Positions 45,941 through 54,038 of a stretch of DNA of 64,000 nucleotides are shown one piece after another (the stretch's first letter is position 1; each line of letters begins with the position of its first letter). The position numbers and the translations under genes are program-made. Source of the DNA: DASYQD01 sp036005845 (GTDB taxonomy: Bacteria > Acidobacteriota > Thermoanaerobaculia > Multivoradales > JAIOJS01). Under the pieces are notes generated by a model. The model was given only the letters and a program-made list of their open reading frames with translations, was not told the DNA's origin and searched no databases. Location of the stretch: NCBI GenBank assembly GCA_036005845.1, contig DASYQD010000166.1:41078-105077 (forward strand), in the 5' to 3' direction.

Positions 45941-47344
45941 ATGGGTGAGCCCCAGCGCGCGCGGCTTCTTTTCCTCGCGCTCCTCGCGTTGGCGTTGCCG
46001 GCGACGGCGCAGGAGCCGACGCCGACGCCCACGCCCGCAGGCGTGCCGCTCCAGGCAAGCCGGCAGCGACTGCAGCTCCACCTGCAGGCCACGGCCTTGC
46101 GCGACGCCATCAGGCGGCTGCCCGCGGCGGCGGTTGAGCAGGCAGTCGTGACGCTGACGCCGGGCGCAGCAACACCTCCCGCGACGACGACGGCGCCGAA
46201 TGCCGCGCCGGCGACGCCCGAGGCGGGACCCGCGACGGCGCCGGCGACGCCCACCCTCACCGCCGACATCGCCGAGGTGAAACCGGCGCCGGCGAAGCTG
46301 CGCGCGCGCGAGATCCTTTTCGTGCCGCTCAAGGCCGACGACGAGGCGAAGACGCGCGAGGCGGTCGTCGCGCAGATGCAGACGACACACTGGACCAGCG
46401 GCGGTTTCGGCGGCACGGCGCGGGATGCTCCCGTCCAGGTCTTCGAGGGCGCCATCCGCACCCTCGCCGCGGCGGGCACCGAGTTGACGCTCAAGGCGGT
46501 GGTCCGCGGTGGCTCGCCGCTGCGCTATGTCGCCGATCGTCGCCGCTTCGAGGGCAGCATCAACGTCGGCGTGGTGGACATCGGCGCTCAGGGCGCGGCG
46601 CGCAAGTTGTCGGAGCCGATCGTCTTCCAGGTCACCGGTCCGCTGACCGCCACGCCGGATCTCGCGCGCGTCGAGAACACGGCGCCGCCCTTACAGACCA
46701 TCGCCCTCGTCGGCGATTCGATGGACCCCGCGGTGGAGGTACTGGTCACGTCGAGCGTCACCCCCGAAGGCGTCACCTTCAAGGTGCCGGTGACGCCGGC
46801 GCTGTTCGTCGACGTGACGCCGCGGCGCATCCTCGGCTGGGGCCTCGAGCTCGCCGACGTCGAGTTGAACGCGCGCGCCCTGCCCGCCGGCGGCAACCGG
46901 CAGGTGCAGCTCGTCGCCGACTCCGGCACCGTCGAGCCGCGGCGTCTGACGCTCGACGCCGGCGGCACCGGCGAGGCGACGCTCCGCTCGGCATCGATCG
47001 GCAAGTCCTCGGTGACGGTCTCCGGGCCCACCTTCGCGGCGGCCACGGTGCCGATCGAGTTCGTCTTCCCGACCTGGTTCCTGCTCGCCGGCCTCGTCGG
47101 CGGCGTCGCCGGCGGCTCGCTGCGCATCGGCCTGCCGCGGCCGGGAAGGCTCGGCCGCTTCCTGGCGCGGCTGGGCGCGGCGGTGACCTGCGGCTTCTTG
47201 GTGCTCGGGCTCTACGTGCTCGGCGTCAACGTCGTCGGCTTCAAGCTGCCCGCGCGCGCCGGCGAGGTGCTGGTGTTCGTCGTCGCGGCGCTCGGCGCGC
47301 TCGGCGGCGTCGGGCTGCTGAAGCCGGGCAAGCCGGCGAGCTGA
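45941..47344 (+). CDS. Exported, membrane-anchored hypothetical protein
   Basis: A 467-residue protein that I do not recognise. The N-terminus is a signal peptide ('LLFLALLALALPATAQ', cleavage near residue 23). A low-complexity Pro/Thr/Ala linker follows (about 70-108, 'PATTTAPNAAPATPEAGPAT'). Beta-rich repeats then read as one or two Ig-like domains ('AVEVLVTSSVTPEGVTFKVPV', 'LVADSGTVEPRRLTLDAGGTGEATLRS'). Three hydrophobic segments close it (about 368-385, 402-425 and 433-455), so the body faces the periplasm. A strong site GGAGGGATCC precedes the ATG. It ends 130 bases before the hybrid kinase gene, with nothing recognisable between. Confidence 0.65.
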   Translation: MGEPQRARLLFLALLALALPATAQEPTPTPTPAGVPLQASRQRLQLHLQATALRDAIRRLPAAAVEQAVVTLTPGAATPPATTTAPNAAPATPEAGPATAPATPTLTADIAEVKPAPAKLRAREILFVPLKADDEAKTREAVVAQMQTTHWTSGGFGGTARDAPVQVFEGAIRTLAAAGTELTLKAVVRGGSPLRYVADRRRFEGSINVGVVDIGAQGAARKLSEPIVFQVTGPLTATPDLARVENTAPPLQTIALVGDSMDPAVEVLVTSSVTPEGVTFKVPVTPALFVDVTPRRILGWGLELADVELNARALPAGGNRQVQLVADSGTVEPRRLTLDAGGTGEATLRSASIGKSSVTVSGPTFAAATVPIEFVFPTWFLLAGLVGGVAGGSLRIGLPRPGRLGRFLARLGAAVTCGFLVLGLYVLGVNVVGFKLPARAGEVLVFVVAALGALGGVGLLKPGKPAS

Positions 47345-47474
47345 CGCGGCACTTGGCGCGCGCGACGGAGCCGCGCCGCTGGCGACGCCGCTGGCGGCAC
47401 CGCCTGCGACATCGCGTCAAACCTTGGCCGGACGATGGCGTACACACTCCCCAGGCCGAGAAACGAGTCGTCCG

Positions 47475-49463
47475 ATGATCGAGCCGCTCGTCGCGTTCGA
47501 ACCGACCTTCGCCCTACCCGCCGAGGAGACCCGCTCGTTGCGCCTGCTCGTCGTGGTCGACGACGACGACGCCGCCCGCGCGGTGCGCGAGGCGCTCGAG
47601 GAGGAGTCCGCCGACCTCGACGTCGAATGGGTGCACGACGTCGACGCCGCGCTCTCGCCGCTGCGCCATCGCGCCTTCGACGTCGTCGTGCTCGACCTCG
47701 CGCTGGTGGGCAGCCGCTCGCTCGACCTCGTCGACGAGCCGGCCATCCAAGAGGGCGAGTCATGGCTGGTGCTGGTGGGCGAGCCGCCGGCCAAGAACGG
47801 CCACCCGCGCCGGCTGCTGGCGCGTGCCGCGCACGAGCTGCTGCCGCGCGACGAGCGGCTCGTCGAGTCGCTTGCCGGGCTGCTGCGTTTCGCTCGCCGC
47901 GCGGTGGCGGTGCGCGCCCGCGCCTCGCGCTACCAGAACCTCTTCCGCCACTCGGCCGACGGCATCCTGCTCTTCGACACCCGCGGCGTCGTGCTCGATG
48001 CCAATCCGCGCGCGCTCGAGCAGCTCGGCTATGCGCGCGAGGAGCTGCTGGGGCTGCGCTTCGACGCGCTCTATCCGGCGGCGGAGCGCCGCCGCGTGCT
48101 GAGCGCGCTCGAGCAGCTCGCGTTCGAGCGCTACACGAGCGGCAGCACGCCGGCAAGCGGCACCACGATCGCGCTCGAGGTCCCGGTCCGCCGCCGCGAT
48201 GGCGCCGTCTTTCCCGCCGAGGTGTCGATCGCCTCCTTCCACGGTGGCGGCCAGCCGCTGGTGCAGGCGGTGGTGCGCGACCTCTCGGCGCGCCGCGCGC
48301 TCGAACAGCGGCTCCAGGAGGTGCAGAAGATGGAGGCGCTCGGCCGGCTCGCCGGCGGCGTCGCGCACGACCTCAACAACCTGCTGACGGTGATCCAGGG
48401 CTACGGCGCGCTGCTCGAGAACGTGGTGCCGCAGGGCGGCGACGCCCGCCGCTTCCTCGACGAGGTCAACGCCGCCGGCCAGCGCGCCTCGGCGCTCACC
48501 CACCAGCTCCTCGCCTTCTCGCGGCGCCAAGTGCTGCAGCCGCGGCTGGTCGACGTCAACGAGGAGATCTTGCGGCTCGAACGACTGCTGCGCGCGACGC
48601 TCGGCGAGGACGTGCGCCTGGAGCTCGAGCTGTGCGCCGAGCTGTCGCGGGTGCGCATCGACCCGGCGCAGCTCGAGCAGGTGATCGTCAACCTGGCCGT
48701 CAACGCGCGCGACGCGATGCCGGACGGCGGGGAATTGACGCTGGCGACCGATCTGGTGCCGGCGCCCGGACCGCTCACGGGCGACGACCCGTGGGCGGGC
48801 GCGCCGTGGGTGCGGCTGCAGGCGCGCGACACCGGCGTCGGCATGTCGGCCGACGTGCTCGCCCACCTCTTCGAGCCCTTCTTCACCACCAAGAAGCGCG
48901 GCAAGGGCACCGGGCTCGGCCTTGCCTCCGTCTACGGCGCGGTGCGGCAGAGCGGCGGCGACATCCGCGTCGAGAGCGTGCCGGGGATGGGGACGACGTT
49001 CGAGGTGTTGCTGCCGCCGGCCACGGATGAAGCGTCGCCGCTGAACGAGACCGGCAGCCACGCCGCCATCGTGCGGCCGGCGTCGGGCAGCGGCGAGCGC
49101 GTGCTGGTCGTCGAGGACGACGCCGCGGTGCGCGGGCTCGTCGTCGCCGTGCTGCGCGGCGCCGGCTACGCGGTCGAGGAGGCCGCGAACGGCGACGCGG
49201 CGCTGGCTATGGCGGGCCACGGTGGGGGCGCGCTCGACCTGTTGCTGTGCGACGTCGTGCTCCCCGACAAGAGCGGCGACGAAGTGGCGCGGCGCATCGG
49301 CGAGCTTTGGCCGAGCATGCGCACGCTCTTCATGTCCGGCCACGCGCCGCGGGCGATCGCGCGACAGGGCCGGCTGCGGCCGGGCAGCCGCTTCATCGCC
49401 AAGCCGTTCACGCCCGAAGCGCTGCTGCAGAAGGTGGCGCGGGTGCTGGCGCGGCCGGCTTGA
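47475..49463 (+). CDS. Hybrid PAS histidine kinase with N- and C-terminal receiver domains
   Basis: A 662-residue soluble sensor. Residues about 20-145 look like a receiver ('LLVVVDDDDAARAVREAL', 'FDVVVLDLALVG') but lack the usual conserved Lys-Pro, so it may be a pseudo-receiver. A PAS domain spans about 155-275 ('FRHSADGILLFDTRGVVLDANPRALEQLGY'). The dimerisation H-box 'GGVAHDLNNLLTVIQG' has His298, and the ATPase has 'VNLAVNARDAMP', 'ARDTGVGMS' and 'GKGTGLGLASVYG'. The C-terminal receiver has Asp593 and 'FIAKPFTPE'. ATG 47475 is used; an upstream TTG at 47424 is in frame. No cognate regulator is adjacent, so the target is unknown. Confidence 0.86.
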   Translation: MIEPLVAFEPTFALPAEETRSLRLLVVVDDDDAARAVREALEEESADLDVEWVHDVDAALSPLRHRAFDVVVLDLALVGSRSLDLVDEPAIQEGESWLVLVGEPPAKNGHPRRLLARAAHELLPRDERLVESLAGLLRFARRAVAVRARASRYQNLFRHSADGILLFDTRGVVLDANPRALEQLGYAREELLGLRFDALYPAAERRRVLSALEQLAFERYTSGSTPASGTTIALEVPVRRRDGAVFPAEVSIASFHGGGQPLVQAVVRDLSARRALEQRLQEVQKMEALGRLAGGVAHDLNNLLTVIQGYGALLENVVPQGGDARRFLDEVNAAGQRASALTHQLLAFSRRQVLQPRLVDVNEEILRLERLLRATLGEDVRLELELCAELSRVRIDPAQLEQVIVNLAVNARDAMPDGGELTLATDLVPAPGPLTGDDPWAGAPWVRLQARDTGVGMSADVLAHLFEPFFTTKKRGKGTGLGLASVYGAVRQSGGDIRVESVPGMGTTFEVLLPPATDEASPLNETGSHAAIVRPASGSGERVLVVEDDAAVRGLVVAVLRGAGYAVEEAANGDAALAMAGHGGGALDLLLCDVVLPDKSGDEVARRIGELWPSMRTLFMSGHAPRAIARQGRLRPGSRFIAKPFTPEALLQKVARVLARPA

Positions 49464-49521
49464 GGCAAGCGGCCCCGTGACGGCGCCGGCTTCGACTGGA
49501 GGGACGCGGGTTCTCGGTCGA

Positions 49522-51528
49522 TCAGTCCAAGTGCGCTCGCTCGGCGTCGCCCATCGCGACGCTTGCGCCTGGGAAGTACTCGCTCCAGCGGCGCGTCACC
49601 TGCGCCGCCACCGCCGGTGACGACGTGAGCTCGGCCGGGAAGCCGCGCTTGGTGCGCGCGTCGAGCAGCACCGGCGCGCTGTAGCTGAGCTGATTGCGCA
49701 CCACGCGCGTCGCTGCCGCGTGCAGGTCGGCCGCGGGCTCGCAGCGAGTAAAAGTCGTCCACAGGAAGTTGATCGGCGAGGCGGCGGCGCGGCGCGGCTC
49801 GTCGCTCAGCACCAGCAGCGGCCACTCGGCGAAGGCCGGGTGTGCTGCGATGCGGCGCAGATCCTCGTCGACTCGCTCCGCGCCATGGCGCGGCAGCCGC
49901 GGGTCGGCGCCGAGCACGAGGCAGCCGGGGCAGAAAACATGCGCCTCGGTGACGCCGGGCGGCAGGGCGTCGCGCGACGCGCCGGCCGCCGCTCGGCTCG
50001 TCGCGCCCTCGAACCCGCGCGGCAGCTCGCGCACGGGATCGCCGAGGCCCAGCCACACCACCTTCGACCCTTCGTTGACGCGCGGACCCGTGTAGTCGAG
50101 GGTGTCCATCGACAGGTTGCCGAAGACGAAGAGGTCGGTCTCGACGTTGGTGCGCGCCAGCACGTGCGCCAGCGTGGCGCGGAAGTCGCGCAGATCGACG
50201 GGGCGGTCGGTGAGCAGCAGCGTCTTGGTGAGTGCGAGCTGCCCCTCGCCGAGGATGCGAAAGGCGGAGACCATCGCCTCGCGGCGGTAGCGCTCGCGCA
50301 CGACGGCCGCCGCGAGCGAGTGGTAGCCGGTCTCGCCGTACGACCAGAGGTCTCGCACGCCGGGCATGGCGAGTGGAAAGAGTGGCGAGAGCAGCTCCTG
50401 CAGGAAGTCGCCGAGGAAGAAGTCTTCCTGGCGCGGCTTGCCCACGACTGTGGCCGGCAGCATGGCGTCGGCGCGGCGGCTCATCGATTCGACTTCGAAG
50501 ACGGGGTACTCGTGACGCAACGAGTAGTAGCCGTAGTGGTCGCCGAACGGCCCTTCTGGGAGCCGCTTGCCGGGCGGCACGGCACCGACGAGCGCCAGCT
50601 CGGCGCCGGCAAGCAACGTGTGCGCTCCCGCGCCGCGCACGCGAGCCAACCTGGCGCCGGCGACGAGCGAGGCGAGCAGCATCTCGGGCACGTTCTCCGG
50701 CAGCGGCGCCACCGCGGCGAGCAGCAGCGCCGGCGGGCCGCCGAGGAACACCGTCACCGGCAGCGCCTCGCCGCGCGCCTCGGCGGCGGCGTAGTGGAAG
50801 CCGCCGCCCTTGCCGATCTGCCAGTGCATGCCGGCGCTCCGCGGGCCGTGGAGCTGCATGCGGTAGATGCCGAGATTGCTCTTGCTCGCACGGCGCGCAA
50901 CGCTCGCGGCGCCGGTGTGCGGCTCGCCGGGATGCTCGGTGTAGACGAGCGGCAGCGTGAGGAACGGCCCGCCGTCGCCGGGCCACGAGGTGGTGACCGG
51001 CAGGCGCCTGAGGTCGACGTCGCGCGAGACCTGTTCGGTGACCGGGCCGGAGCGCACCCGGCGGAAACCGACGCGCAGGGCGGCGCCGGCGAGGTCGCGC
51101 GCCTCCCACAGCTTCGCCGGCGAAGGCGGCAGCAGTGTCTCGGCGGCCTCGACAAGCCGGCGCAGCAGCTTCTCGGGACGGCGGCCGAAGGCGAGCTCGA
51201 CTCGGCGCTGCGTGCCGAAGAGGTTGGTCAACAGCGGCAGCTCGTAGACCGCAGCCGGCGCCGGAGGCGGCGTCGTCGGCACCGGTTCGCCGCCGGCTAC
51301 GAGCGCGACACGTTCGCCGGCGACACGCCGCCGCAGCTCGGCATCCGCCGCCGGCCGGCGGAAGAGCAGCGCCGGGCCGCCGCCGGCGATGACACGGCGG
51401 TGCAGCTCGGCCACCTCGAGGTAAGGGTCGACCGGCGCGTCCACTTCCACCAGCTCGCCTTCGCGGCGCAGCAGATCGAGGAAAGCGCGCAAGTCGAGCA
51501 GGCGCGTCGTGTCGGCGGCATCGGTCAT
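49522..51528 (-). CDS. UbiD-family (prenylated-FMN) decarboxylase
   Basis: A 668-residue protein with the UbiD fingerprint: 'NLGIYRMQLHGPRSAGMHWQIGKGGGFH', then 'LPVTVFLGGPPALLLAAVAPLPENVPE', 'ALVGAVPPGKRLPEGPFGDHYGYYS' and 'RLPRHGAERVDED'. UbiD enzymes use prenylated FMN to decarboxylate aromatic or unsaturated acids; close relatives act in quinone synthesis (ubiquinone, or the futalosine menaquinone route). The UbiX prenyltransferase that makes the cofactor is not in the window. It is longer than E. coli UbiD (about 500 residues), nearer to the large menaquinone-type members. ATG 51528 is used. Confidence 0.85.
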   Translation of the reverse strand: MTDAADTTRLLDLRAFLDLLRREGELVEVDAPVDPYLEVAELHRRVIAGGGPALLFRRPAADAELRRRVAGERVALVAGGEPVPTTPPPAPAAVYELPLLTNLFGTQRRVELAFGRRPEKLLRRLVEAAETLLPPSPAKLWEARDLAGAALRVGFRRVRSGPVTEQVSRDVDLRRLPVTTSWPGDGGPFLTLPLVYTEHPGEPHTGAASVARRASKSNLGIYRMQLHGPRSAGMHWQIGKGGGFHYAAAEARGEALPVTVFLGGPPALLLAAVAPLPENVPEMLLASLVAGARLARVRGAGAHTLLAGAELALVGAVPPGKRLPEGPFGDHYGYYSLRHEYPVFEVESMSRRADAMLPATVVGKPRQEDFFLGDFLQELLSPLFPLAMPGVRDLWSYGETGYHSLAAAVVRERYRREAMVSAFRILGEGQLALTKTLLLTDRPVDLRDFRATLAHVLARTNVETDLFVFGNLSMDTLDYTGPRVNEGSKVVWLGLGDPVRELPRGFEGATSRAAAGASRDALPPGVTEAHVFCPGCLVLGADPRLPRHGAERVDEDLRRIAAHPAFAEWPLLVLSDEPRRAAASPINFLWTTFTRCEPAADLHAAATRVVRNQLSYSAPVLLDARTKRGFPAELTSSPAVAAQVTRRWSEYFPGASVAMGDAERAHLD

Positions 51529-51618
51529 CGGTGAGGCCGATTCTAGAATCGCCCGCACGAGCCAGGTTCATCGACCTACGCACCATCGGCGTCGCGGCGG
51601 GCTACCGATCGCCGAAGG

Positions 51619-51696
51619 CGTCATTGCGAGGAGCGCAGCGACGAAGCAATCTCGATCTCGGCGCATCGAGATCGCTTCGCTTCGCTCGCGATGACG
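51619..51696. repeat. Palindromic repeat with CATTGCGAGGAGCG core
   Basis: The left arm begins CGTCATTGCGAGGAGCGCAG and runs to 51656; the right arm (51665-51696) is its imperfect inverted copy, ending ATGACG. The outer CGTCAT/ATGACG and inner ATCTCGAT/ATCGAGAT ends match exactly, and the middle differs by six bases in length. It lies in the 194-base gap between the divergent UbiD and membrane-protein genes. From memory, very similar 'CATTGCGAGGAGCG...CGAAGCAATC' repeats are scattered through many unrelated bacterial genomes. Confidence 0.7.
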
Positions 51697-51722
51697 GCAG
51701 CTTTCAGCGAGCCAACTCTCAG

Positions 51723-53306
51723 ATGAGGGATCCGATTCGCCACGTCCGCTGGCTCTATCTCGCCTGCACGGTCCTGCTGCTGCTGCCGCTGTGGACGGTG
51801 CCGCGAGTGCCCACCGTGGACGGGCCGTGCCACCTCTACAACGCGTGGGTGATGCATCACCTCGACGACGCCGCGCAGCCCGCGATCGGCCGTCACTTCC
51901 ATCTCGACCCGCAGCCGGTGCCCAACTGGCTGATCCAGGCGCTGCTCTACGCGCTGCTCGCGATCGCGCCGGCGGCGCTCGCCGAGAAGCTGCTGCTGAC
52001 CGGCTACGTGCTGCTCTTCGCCGCCGCGGCGTGGTGGCTCGCCGGCGTGCAGGAGCCGGCGCGGCGAGTCAACGCCTTCCTGGCGCTGCCGTTCGTCTAC
52101 ACGTTGCTCTTCCACTTCGGCTTCTACAACTTCGTCTTTTCCGTGCCGCTGGCCATGCTGGCGGTGGGCTGGTGGTGGCGCGGGCGCGCGCGGCCGACGT
52201 GGCGGTGGATGCTGGGACTCCACGCGCTGCTGCTCCTCTGCTGGTTCGCGCACGCGGTGTCGTTCACCGTCGCCGGCCTCGCCATCGCGGTGCTCTGGCT
52301 GGCGAGCTGGGAGCCGGCGCGCTGGCGGCTCTGGTTGCTGCACCCGTTGCTGCTCTTGCCGCAGCTGCTGCTGCCGTTGTGGTTTGTGCGTGCGCACCCC
52401 GGTCCACCCGTCAAGAGCCTGTGGACGCTCGACCATTCGTTCCGCTACCTCGTCGACCAGCGGGCGCTGTTCGTCTTCCACGCTGGCCGCTGGCCCGGCA
52501 AGGCGCTGACCGTGCTCTTCCTGCTCCTCGCCATCGCAACGCTGCTCGGGGAGCTGCGAACGATGCGCAGCAGCGATGCGCGGGATGCGCCGCCGGCCAA
52601 GAGTCGCGTCAACGACTCGACCGCGATCGCAGGCCGAGCGCGCGAGCGTCATGCCTTCCTCCTCGTCGCGCTGGCGATCCTGCTTCTCTACTTCTTCGCG
52701 CCGGGCGGCATGGCCGGCGGCGGCATCCTCGAGCCGCGGCTGGCGCTGTTCCCGTTCGTGCTCGCGCTGCCCGGGCTCGCGCTGCCGCGGCTCGAACGCG
52801 GTCGGGATTGGATGCCCGCCGCCCTCGCCACCGCGCTCACCGTGCTCGTCGCCTGGGAGAGCGCGGCGCTCGTGCGCTGGCACCGGGCCGAGGCGCTCCT
52901 CGTCGCCGAGCTGCTCGCCGTCCACGCGGCGGTGCCGCCGCACAGCCGCGGCCTCGACCTGGTCTTCGGCCGCTACGACCGTCTGGAGCACGAGGTGCTC
53001 GGCCACGCCGTCGATCACGTGGCGATGCAGAAAGACCTCGTCGACTGGGACGACTACCAGGCCGGCACCGACCTCTTCGTCGTCCGCTTCCGCCCCGAGG
53101 TCGAACGCCCGACGAACGTCGAGAAGCCGCCCGCCGACTTCGACGTCGCCGCCAACGCGCCGCGCATCGACTGGCTCTACACCTGGTCGATGCCCGCCGA
53201 CTCGCCGCTGCGCCCGCGCCTCGCCGCTTTCTACGACCGCGCAGCCGCCACCGGCCGCGGCGAGCTCTGGCTGCGGCACGGCAACTCGGGGCCGGCCGAG
53301 CGCTAA
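51723..53306 (+). CDS. Polytopic membrane protein, glycosyltransferase-like
   Basis: A 527-residue inner-membrane protein with about ten hydrophobic helices in the first 360 residues ('LYLACTVLLLLPLWTV', 'LLTGYVLLFAAAAWWLAG', 'LLFHFGFYNFVFSVPLAMLAVGWWW', and others). A hydrophilic loop with 'PTVDGPCHLYNAW' lies early, and a soluble C-terminal domain follows ('GLDLVFGRYDRLEHEVLGHAVDHVA'). The early acidic loop and helix arrangement resemble GT-C-fold lipid-linked glycosyltransferases, but the signature is too weak to name one. ATG 51723 is the first start downstream of the palindromic repeat. The next gene follows after nine bases. Confidence 0.65.
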   Translation: MRDPIRHVRWLYLACTVLLLLPLWTVPRVPTVDGPCHLYNAWVMHHLDDAAQPAIGRHFHLDPQPVPNWLIQALLYALLAIAPAALAEKLLLTGYVLLFAAAAWWLAGVQEPARRVNAFLALPFVYTLLFHFGFYNFVFSVPLAMLAVGWWWRGRARPTWRWMLGLHALLLLCWFAHAVSFTVAGLAIAVLWLASWEPARWRLWLLHPLLLLPQLLLPLWFVRAHPGPPVKSLWTLDHSFRYLVDQRALFVFHAGRWPGKALTVLFLLLAIATLLGELRTMRSSDARDAPPAKSRVNDSTAIAGRARERHAFLLVALAILLLYFFAPGGMAGGGILEPRLALFPFVLALPGLALPRLERGRDWMPAALATALTVLVAWESAALVRWHRAEALLVAELLAVHAAVPPHSRGLDLVFGRYDRLEHEVLGHAVDHVAMQKDLVDWDDYQAGTDLFVVRFRPEVERPTNVEKPPADFDVAANAPRIDWLYTWSMPADSPLRPRLAAFYDRAAATGRGELWLRHGNSGPAER

Positions 53307-53315
53307 GATCGAGTC

Positions 53316-53546
53316 GTGACCGAGCACACAGATCCGCGCCCCGTCGCCGAGGCTGCTGGAACGGATGCCGAGGAAGGCGTGTCGAGTATCGACCTCATCA
53401 TCGAGCTCTACAAGCGCGACGTGGATCGCACGCTGATCATCGAGCAGCTCAAGAAGACGCCAGCACAGCGCGCCGAGGATCTGCAGAACTTCTACGACTT
53501 CGCGATGGAGCTGCGCCGAGCCGGAGCCAAGGCCAGGTCGCGTTGA
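53316..53546 (+). CDS. Small putative antitoxin paired with a nucleotidyltransferase
   Basis: A 76-residue charged protein with a helical segment 'LIIEQLKKTPAQRAEDLQNFYDFAMELRRAG' (seen around residues 46-76). This kind of 'L..TPxxR' protein often sits ahead of a nucleotidyltransferase gene. The GTG at 53316 follows a weak GAG. Its TGA overlaps the next TTG start as TTGA (53543-53546), the same junction as in the module at 3914-3917. The role is inferred from position only. The first and second small proteins share a short 'L.TPAxR' pattern. Confidence 0.52.
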   Translation: MTEHTDPRPVAEAAGTDAEEGVSSIDLIIELYKRDVDRTLIIEQLKKTPAQRAEDLQNFYDFAMELRRAGAKARSR

Positions 53547-54034
53547 AGCAGTTCGCCGGCCTGCTGCGAGCGCTGGTCGAGGCGGAAGTGGACTTCGTCA
53601 TCATCGGCGGAGTCGCCGGTGCTCTCAACGGAGCGGCGCGAGCGACCTTCGATCTCGATATCGTCTATTCGCGACAGCGAGACAACCTAGGGAGGTTGGC
53701 GAACGCGCTGGCGCCGCTGCACCCGTACCTGCGCGGCGCCCCACCCAACCTTCCGTTTCGACTCGATGTCGCCACGCTGGCCCGGGGCCTGAATTTCACA
53801 CTGGTCACCGACATCGGTTCATTGGACATCCTTGGCGAGGTGACCGGTGGTGGCACCTACGAGCAACTGCTGCCCCGCAGCCGCGAAACCGACGTCTTCG
53901 GCGTCCGGTGCCGGTTTCTCGACATCGAGACTCTGATCACCGTCAAACGTGCGGCAGGGCGCCCGAAAGATTTCGAGGCGATCGCCGAGCTCGAGACCAT
54001 TCGCGACCTGCAGCGAAGCCACGCGGAAGGCTGA
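53543..54034 (+). CDS. Nucleotidyltransferase, putative toxin
   Basis: A 163-residue protein with the nucleotidyltransferase core: 'DFVIIGGVAGALNGAARATFDLDIVYSR', with the Asp-x-Asp metal site in 'DLDI', a third acidic strand 'DIGSLDILGEV', and a late 'ETLITVKRAAGRPKDFEAIAEL'. This type is common in type IV-like or MNT-style toxin-antitoxin modules. The TTG start is supported by the TTGA overlap and by the core being close to the N-terminus. It is followed five bases later by the sulfatase-like gene, whose ribosome-binding site lies inside its end. Confidence 0.7.
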   Translation: MKQFAGLLRALVEAEVDFVIIGGVAGALNGAARATFDLDIVYSRQRDNLGRLANALAPLHPYLRGAPPNLPFRLDVATLARGLNFTLVTDIGSLDILGEVTGGGTYEQLLPRSRETDVFGVRCRFLDIETLITVKRAAGRPKDFEAIAELETIRDLQRSHAEG

Positions 54035-54038
54035 GACG

